DNA of 43,370 bases from Erythrobacter sp. GTDB taxonomy: Bacteria; Pseudomonadota; Alphaproteobacteria; Sphingomonadales; Sphingomonadaceae. The notes beneath the pieces were generated by a model that saw only the letters and a list, made by a program, of their open reading frames with translations, was not told the DNA's origin and did no database searches. Below are positions 39,255 to 43,370 of this stretch, piece by piece. Within the stretch, counting starts at the first letter, position 1. Each line of letters opens with the position of its first letter. The stretch lies in contig NZ_JAMNXL010000009.1 of NCBI RefSeq assembly GCF_023653175.1, positions 1-43,370 on the forward strand, in the 5' to 3' direction. The position numbers were made by a program, and so were the translations under genes.

Positions 39255-40454
39255 TCAGGGCGCGGCGGGCGCGGCGCGCCAGAACAGGCTGGCGAGGGGG
39301 TTGGGGGTGCCGAACACGTCTTCGAATGGCATGAGCCGCGCGGCTTCGCGCGCGGTTTTGCAGGCGGCGATGTCGGTCGCATCCTTGCCGGTGGTCTTGA
39401 CCACGCGGCAATGGCGGACCGAGCCATCGGGGTTGGCGGCGAGATCGAGCACCAGCGGGCTTTTCGCGCGATCCTGCGGGAGCACCCCGGCACGGGTCAG
39501 GGCGGCGACAAGCGCGTCTTCCGCGCCCTCGGCCAGCTGCGTCTCGCGGACAAAATCGGGATCGGGGCCGATGGCGAGGGGGCCTTCGGGGCGGTGGAGG
39601 ATGGCGAGCGGCACCATCCAGTCGCGGTTCCCGTCAACGCTGCTCCAGTTGGGGGCGAGGGTTCCCCTGCCATAGGCGCAGGCCGCCGCATCGGCTTGCA
39701 TGTCGCCGCTCGGCTGGAGCACCCGGCACTCGAGGCCGCTAAAGCCACGATGGAGGATCAGCCCGGTCATCGGCCCTGCTTGCGGGGTCTCGCCCCAGCC
39801 CGCTTGCGGCGCGGTCTTCCATTGCGGGGCGCGGTAGAGATCGGCGACTTGGAAATCGGCGGGCGGGAAGCGCTCCAGATCCTGAACCCGCGACGCGAGG
39901 CGTGGCACCGGGCGGGTGTCGCGCTCGTTGGTGAACAGCGGGCGCGGCGGGCCGTCGGGCTGGGCGGTGAACGTGCGATTGGAAAAGCTGAGCGTGAAGG
40001 TCCCGGCCACCTGTGTGCCGTCATCGGCGAGCTTGGGCAGGAAGCGCTGGCCTGCGATCTCGGCACACAGCAGCCCCTCCTCCACGATCACCCGGCTTCT
40101 GGGCGAATAGCGGCACCCGGCAATCGTGCCTTGCGCGGTGATATCGAGCAGGATCGTCGCATCGCGCGGGGCGGCGGGATCGGCGAGGTGCGCCTTGGCG
40201 AGCACGGAATCCGCCACGAACCACGTAACCGGTTCGGCCAGCGGCTGGGCGGTGCGCAGCGGGGTCTGCTCGTCGCGCGGCCAGTAGCCGTAGCCCTCGA
40301 CGAGGATCGCCCGGTCCTGGAGCGCTCCGCCCGGCCGGGTAACGCGCGGCGCGGTTGGCTCCTCCGCCTGCGCCGATGCGAACGGCACGGTCAGCGCCAG
40401 AAGACCTGCTGCCGCCGCTCCGCCACGCCGCACAGCTGTGAAAATCCAGCCCAT
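39255..40454 (-). CDS. Exported protein with two TonB-C-like regions
   Basis: A protein of 399 residues with a signal peptide (MGWIFTAVRRGGAAAAGLLALTVPFASA, cleavage ~28). A first TonB-C-like segment is GTIAGCRYSPRSRVIVEEGLLCAEIAGQRFLP (~residues 110-160). A second at the C-terminus (GSVRHCRVVKTTGKDATDIAACKTAREAARLMPF) is the closer match, with the paired cysteines typical of sphingomonad TonB-like proteins. No transmembrane anchor is seen beyond the signal peptide, so energy transduction is doubtful and function is unknown. It is divergent from the S9 peptidase gene. Confidence 0.65.
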   Translation of the reverse strand: MGWIFTAVRRGGAAAAGLLALTVPFASAQAEEPTAPRVTRPGGALQDRAILVEGYGYWPRDEQTPLRTAQPLAEPVTWFVADSVLAKAHLADPAAPRDATILLDITAQGTIAGCRYSPRSRVIVEEGLLCAEIAGQRFLPKLADDGTQVAGTFTLSFSNRTFTAQPDGPPRPLFTNERDTRPVPRLASRVQDLERFPPADFQVADLYRAPQWKTAPQAGWGETPQAGPMTGLILHRGFSGLECRVLQPSGDMQADAAACAYGRGTLAPNWSSVDGNRDWMVPLAILHRPEGPLAIGPDPDFVRETQLAEGAEDALVAALTRAGVLPQDRAKSPLVLDLAANPDGSVRHCRVVKTTGKDATDIAACKTAREAARLMPFEDVFGTPNPLASLFWRAAPAAP

Positions 40455-40560
40455 TGCCTGTCCGCCCTTTCGCCCGAGGGCACGCCCAGCTCGGGGCTTG
40501 CCAGCCTTCGACACGCGACCTAGCACCATGGGCCAAGCCCCCCAAGCGAGTTTCACCGCC

Positions 40561-42789
40561 ATGCCCCCTGTCCGCCCGATCAGCCTGCTGGCTCTTGCCA
40601 GCGCACTTGCCGCCACCACATTCGCCCCGGCTGCCATTGCCGCCACACCTGAGGAATCCGCTCCTGTGACCAGCACGCCGACCACCGCTTCCGCTTCCGC
40701 AATCAAGCCCCCCGTCGCGGAAAAGCGCCCGCACACCTACACCGTGCACGGCATCACGGTCGAAGACCCATATGACTGGCTCTACGACAAGTCCTATCCC
40801 ACGGTCGACGACAAGGACGTGCTCGATCACCTCAAGGCCGAGAACGCCTATTTCGAGGCGCAGATGGAGGGGCAGAAGGCCCTGACCGAGGCGCTGTTCG
40901 CCGAGATGCGCGCGCGCATCAAGGAGGACGATTCGACCGTGCCCCAGAAGGACGGCGACTACCTCTACTGGAGCGAGTTCGAGGAAGGCGCGCAGTATCG
41001 CAAGCATTACCGGAAAGCCGTTGCGGGCGGCGAGGCCGAGCTGCTGATCGACGAGAACGCGCTGGCCGAGGGGCAGGAATATTTCCGCCTCGGCGCGGCC
41101 TCGATCAGCCAGAACGGGCGGTTCCTCGCCTATGCCACCGACACCAGCGGGGGCGAGCGCTACACCGCGCGGATCAAGGACCTTACGACCGGCGAGCACC
41201 TGCCCGACGTGATCGAGAACCTGCGCGGCGACCTCGTGTGGGTCAAGAACGACACCGCGATCGTCTACGGCCCCTCGACCGAGGAGTGGCGCACGCTCGA
41301 AGCGAAGATGCACGTGATCGGCACCCCGGTGAGCGAGGACGTGACCCTCTACAAGGAGGAGGACCAGAGCTTCGGCGTCGGCACCGGCCTTTCCGCGCAG
41401 GAAGACTGGCTGATCATCGCCACCGGTGACAACGAGACGAGCGAAGTGCGCCTCGTCCCCGCCAATGATCCGACCGCCGCGCCGATCCTCGTCAAGCCGC
41501 GCAAGAAGGGCGTCGAATACGGCGCCGATGTCCGCGACGGCGAGCTGTGGGTGTGGACCAACGACGATCACATCAACTTCCGCCTCGCCAAGGCGAAGCT
41601 GGAAGCGCCCGGTGAGTGGCAGACGGTCATTCCCGGCTCGGATGATTTCTATCTGACCGGCTTCGACCTGTTCAAGGGCTTCTTCGTCACCGAGGGGCGG
41701 CTGAACGGCCTCGACCAGATCCAGCTGCGCCAATACGGCGATCCGGCCAAGGTGACGCCGATCTCCTTCCCCGAGCCGAGCTTCACCGCAGGTCTTTCGA
41801 ACAACCCCGAATATGACATGCAGGTGCTGCGCCTGTCCTACCAGTCGATGGTGACGCCGGGCACGATCTATGACTACGACGTCAAGACGGGCGGGCTGAC
41901 GACGCTCAAGACGCAGGAGATCCCGAGCGGGTATGACCCCTCGCTCTATGTCTCCGAGCGGCTGACAATCACCGCGCGCGATGGCACGCAGGTTCCGGTC
42001 AGCGTGCTGATGAGGAAGGACCGCGCGGAAATCCTGAAAAAGGCCGGGATCGAGGGGCCGGGGCCGCTGCATCTCTATGCCTACGGCGCCTATGGCTATG
42101 CCATCCCGCCGGGCTTCTCAACCTCGCGCCTCAGCCTTGTGGATCGCGGCTTTGCCTATGCCATCGCCCATATCCGCGGCGGCGACGATCTCGGGCGGCG
42201 CTGGTATCTGCAAGGCAAGCTGTTCGAGCGGACCAACACCTTCAACGATTTCGTCGATGCGGGCCGGGGCCTGATCGCCAAGGGCTACACCGCGGAAGGG
42301 AAAGTGACCGCGAGCGGCGGCTCGGCAGGCGGCGAGCTGATGGGGGCGGTGATCAATCAGGACCCCGCACAATATGGCGCGGTGGTGGCGCATGTGCCCT
42401 TCGTCGACGTGGTCGGCACCATGCTCAACGAGAAGCTCCCCCTCACTCCGGGCGAGTGGCAGGAATGGGGCAATCCAATTCTAGACAAGGCGGCGTTTGC
42501 CTATATGCTGTCCTATTCGCCCTATGATCAGGTGACCGCCAAGGCCTATCCGCCGTTGCTGGTGACCGCCGGGCTGAACGATCCGCGCGTCACCTATTGG
42601 GAGCCCGCCAAGTGGGTCGCCAAGCTGCGCGAGGTGAAGACCGACGACAACCTGCTGCTCCTGAAGACCAACATGGGCGCAGGCCACGGCGGGCAGTCCG
42701 GGCGCTGGAACAGCCTCAAGGAGACGGCCGAGGAGTTCGCCTTCATCCTGTGGCAGATGGGGATGGCGCCCAAGAGCGAGGGCGAGTGA
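40561..42789 (+). CDS. Prolyl oligopeptidase-family serine peptidase (S9A, oligopeptidase B-like), exported
   Basis: The 742-residue protein has a signal peptide (MPPVRPISLLALASALAATTFAPAAIA). A propeller domain is followed by the alpha/beta-hydrolase domain, with the nucleophile S588 in GGSAGGELMGA, Asp in AGLNDPRVTYWEP and His in MGAGHGGQSGR. The LYGYGAYG-like YAYGAYGYAIPP and AHIRGGDDLGRRWYLQGK are typical of oligopeptidase B. Location is likely periplasmic. I chose ATG 40561 since it begins the signal peptide; ATG 40528 (11 residues longer) is possible. Its stop overlaps a small ORF (GTGA). Confidence 0.92.
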   Translation: MPPVRPISLLALASALAATTFAPAAIAATPEESAPVTSTPTTASASAIKPPVAEKRPHTYTVHGITVEDPYDWLYDKSYPTVDDKDVLDHLKAENAYFEAQMEGQKALTEALFAEMRARIKEDDSTVPQKDGDYLYWSEFEEGAQYRKHYRKAVAGGEAELLIDENALAEGQEYFRLGAASISQNGRFLAYATDTSGGERYTARIKDLTTGEHLPDVIENLRGDLVWVKNDTAIVYGPSTEEWRTLEAKMHVIGTPVSEDVTLYKEEDQSFGVGTGLSAQEDWLIIATGDNETSEVRLVPANDPTAAPILVKPRKKGVEYGADVRDGELWVWTNDDHINFRLAKAKLEAPGEWQTVIPGSDDFYLTGFDLFKGFFVTEGRLNGLDQIQLRQYGDPAKVTPISFPEPSFTAGLSNNPEYDMQVLRLSYQSMVTPGTIYDYDVKTGGLTTLKTQEIPSGYDPSLYVSERLTITARDGTQVPVSVLMRKDRAEILKKAGIEGPGPLHLYAYGAYGYAIPPGFSTSRLSLVDRGFAYAIAHIRGGDDLGRRWYLQGKLFERTNTFNDFVDAGRGLIAKGYTAEGKVTASGGSAGGELMGAVINQDPAQYGAVVAHVPFVDVVGTMLNEKLPLTPGEWQEWGNPILDKAAFAYMLSYSPYDQVTAKAYPPLLVTAGLNDPRVTYWEPAKWVAKLREVKTDDNLLLLKTNMGAGHGGQSGRWNSLKETAEEFAFILWQMGMAPKSEGE

Positions 42790-42905
42790 AGTCGCCGAAT
42801 TACGGACGGGGCCTGATGATCGTTTCGGTGATCGCGCTGACGATTGCGGCCTCGCCTTTTCTGTTGCTTTGGGCTGCCTGCGTGTTCGGGAAGGATTGCG
42901 TGTGA
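42786..42905 (+). CDS. 39-residue small membrane protein
   Basis: The small gene runs from a GTG at 42786 to a TGA at 42903-42905. It encodes MKSPNYGRGL followed by a single hydrophobic helix (MIVSVIALTIAASPFLLLWA) and ACVFGKDCV. Both ends overlap neighbours by GTGA: its start with the S9 peptidase stop, its stop with the thioesterase start. This makes translational coupling likely and supports the gene being real. A shorter form from the ATG at 42816 is possible. Function is unknown; two C-terminal cysteines are notable. Confidence 0.6.
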   Translation: MKSPNYGRGLMIVSVIALTIAASPFLLLWAACVFGKDCV

Positions 42906-43294
42906 CGAACCGCTTCACCCGCACCTTCGTCGCCGCGCCCGAGCACATCGACGAGCTCGGCCACGTCAACAACACCGTGTGGGTGCAGTGGATTCAGGAC
43001 ATGGCCACCGCCCACTGGGACGCGGTCGCGCGGCCCGAGGACCGCGCGGCGTTCTTCTGGGTCGTGGTGCGGCACGAGATCGATTATCGCGGCAACGTGT
43101 CCGAGGGCGCTGAAGTCCGCGCCGAGACATGGATCGAAGGCCGCGCGCAAGGCGCCAAGTCGCTGCGGCGGGTCGAGTTCACCGACGCGTCCGGCAAGCG
43201 CCTCGTCAGCGCGGCGACCAGCTGGGCGATGCTCGACCGCGCGACCGGACGGCTGGCGCGGGTGCGGCCCGAGGTGCTCGAGCCGTTTGTCTGA
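42902..43294 (+). CDS. Acyl-CoA thioesterase, 4HBT hot-dog family
   Basis: The 130-residue hot-dog protein has HIDELGHVNNTVWVQWIQDMATAHW, where D18 and H22 match the 4-hydroxybenzoyl-CoA thioesterase-type active site with its H-V-N-N motif. VVVRHEIDYRGNVSEGAEVRAETWI and SAATSWAMLDRATGRLARV follow. It hydrolyses an acyl-CoA of unknown chain. The GTG start overlaps the preceding small ORF. This is the last gene before a palindromic element at the window edge. Confidence 0.9.
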   Translation: MTNRFTRTFVAAPEHIDELGHVNNTVWVQWIQDMATAHWDAVARPEDRAAFFWVVVRHEIDYRGNVSEGAEVRAETWIEGRAQGAKSLRRVEFTDASGKRLVSAATSWAMLDRATGRLARVRPEVLEPFV

Positions 43295-43313
43295 GGGTCA
43301 GGCCTCCCGCCCC

Positions 43314-43370
43314 GCCTCCCCACCCGGCCACCAATAGTACCACTATGTTATGGTGGCCGGGTGGGGAGGC
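43314..43370. repeat. 57-bp perfect-arm palindrome at the window edge
   Basis: GCCTCCCCACCCGGCCACCA (43314-43333) is exactly the inverse complement of 43351-43370, so the arms are 20 bp without mismatch. The 17-nt loop contains its own hairpin, ATAGT-ACC-ACTAT (43334-43346). It follows the thioesterase gene. It could be a terminator-like hairpin or a repeat that continues past the window; there is no U-tract inside the visible part. Confidence 0.85.

Overview
The window is about 43 kb of gene-dense, GC-rich chromosomal DNA from an alphaproteobacterium. The gene set suggests Sphingomonadales, probably an Erythrobacter/Porphyrobacter-like member of the Erythrobacteraceae: rnd-lptC-lptA order, a fused pabB-pabC, an HWE-type histidine kinase, intracellular PHA depolymerase, class I PPK2, many exported peptidases and CoA-thioester enzymes. 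This assignment is inference from gene content. I see no prophage, IS element, CRISPR array, rRNA or tRNA. Nearly all the sequence is housekeeping or peripheral metabolism in short operons with 1-4 nt stop/start overlaps.

Layout. 1-5.3 kb: the end of a polyprenyl sugar transferase, convergent with rnd-lptC-lptA (LPS transport); then ung and an enoyl-CoA hydratase, coupled by a TGATG overlap; then an isolated lower-GC gene (3881-5305) that appears to join an NlpC/P60-CHAP-like cysteine amidase domain to a lysozyme-like domain. 5.5-12.1 kb: a GMC oxidoreductase with a ferredoxin-like Cys motif, an exported serine hydrolase, an orphan PAS-HWE sensor kinase and a PHA depolymerase preceded by a 17-nt palindrome resembling a PhaR operator. 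12.3-19.6 kb: an MsbA-like ABC exporter, an M13 zinc peptidase, uppP, a GlsB/YeaQ-like membrane protein behind a candidate general-stress (EcfG-type) promoter, phenylalanine hydroxylase and PPK2. 19.6-24.8 kb: a minus-strand run of two small lipoproteins, an acyl-CoA dehydrogenase, a family III CoA transferase, a thiolase and an HTD2-type dehydratase, which looks like a catabolic acyl-CoA pathway. 25-28.7 kb: an exported beta-helix protein, an AT-richer exported orphan, ribA and xthA. 28.9-34.7 kb: alkaline phosphatase, a structured intergenic region, a LolA-like carrier, rpmG, and the coupled operon pabBC-rluA-like-arfB. 34.8-43.3 kb: a HerA-like ATPase, a parS-like site, cupin and VOC proteins, an M24 aminopeptidase, a TonB-C-like secreted protein, and a prolyl oligopeptidase coupled through a 39-residue membrane ORF to a thioesterase.

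The observations most worth a second look are: (i) the parS-like site at 36337-36352, which would place this region in the origin-proximal ParB-loading domain; (ii) the two-domain putative peptidoglycan hydrolase without an obvious immunity gene; (iii) the PhaR-like operator; (iv) the EcfG-like promoter; (v) the uncharacterised acyl-CoA operon; (vi) the GTGA-coupled small membrane ORF; and (vii) several palindromic intergenic elements, including a 20-bp perfect-arm palindrome at the right edge and two related ~90-bp imperfect palindromes.
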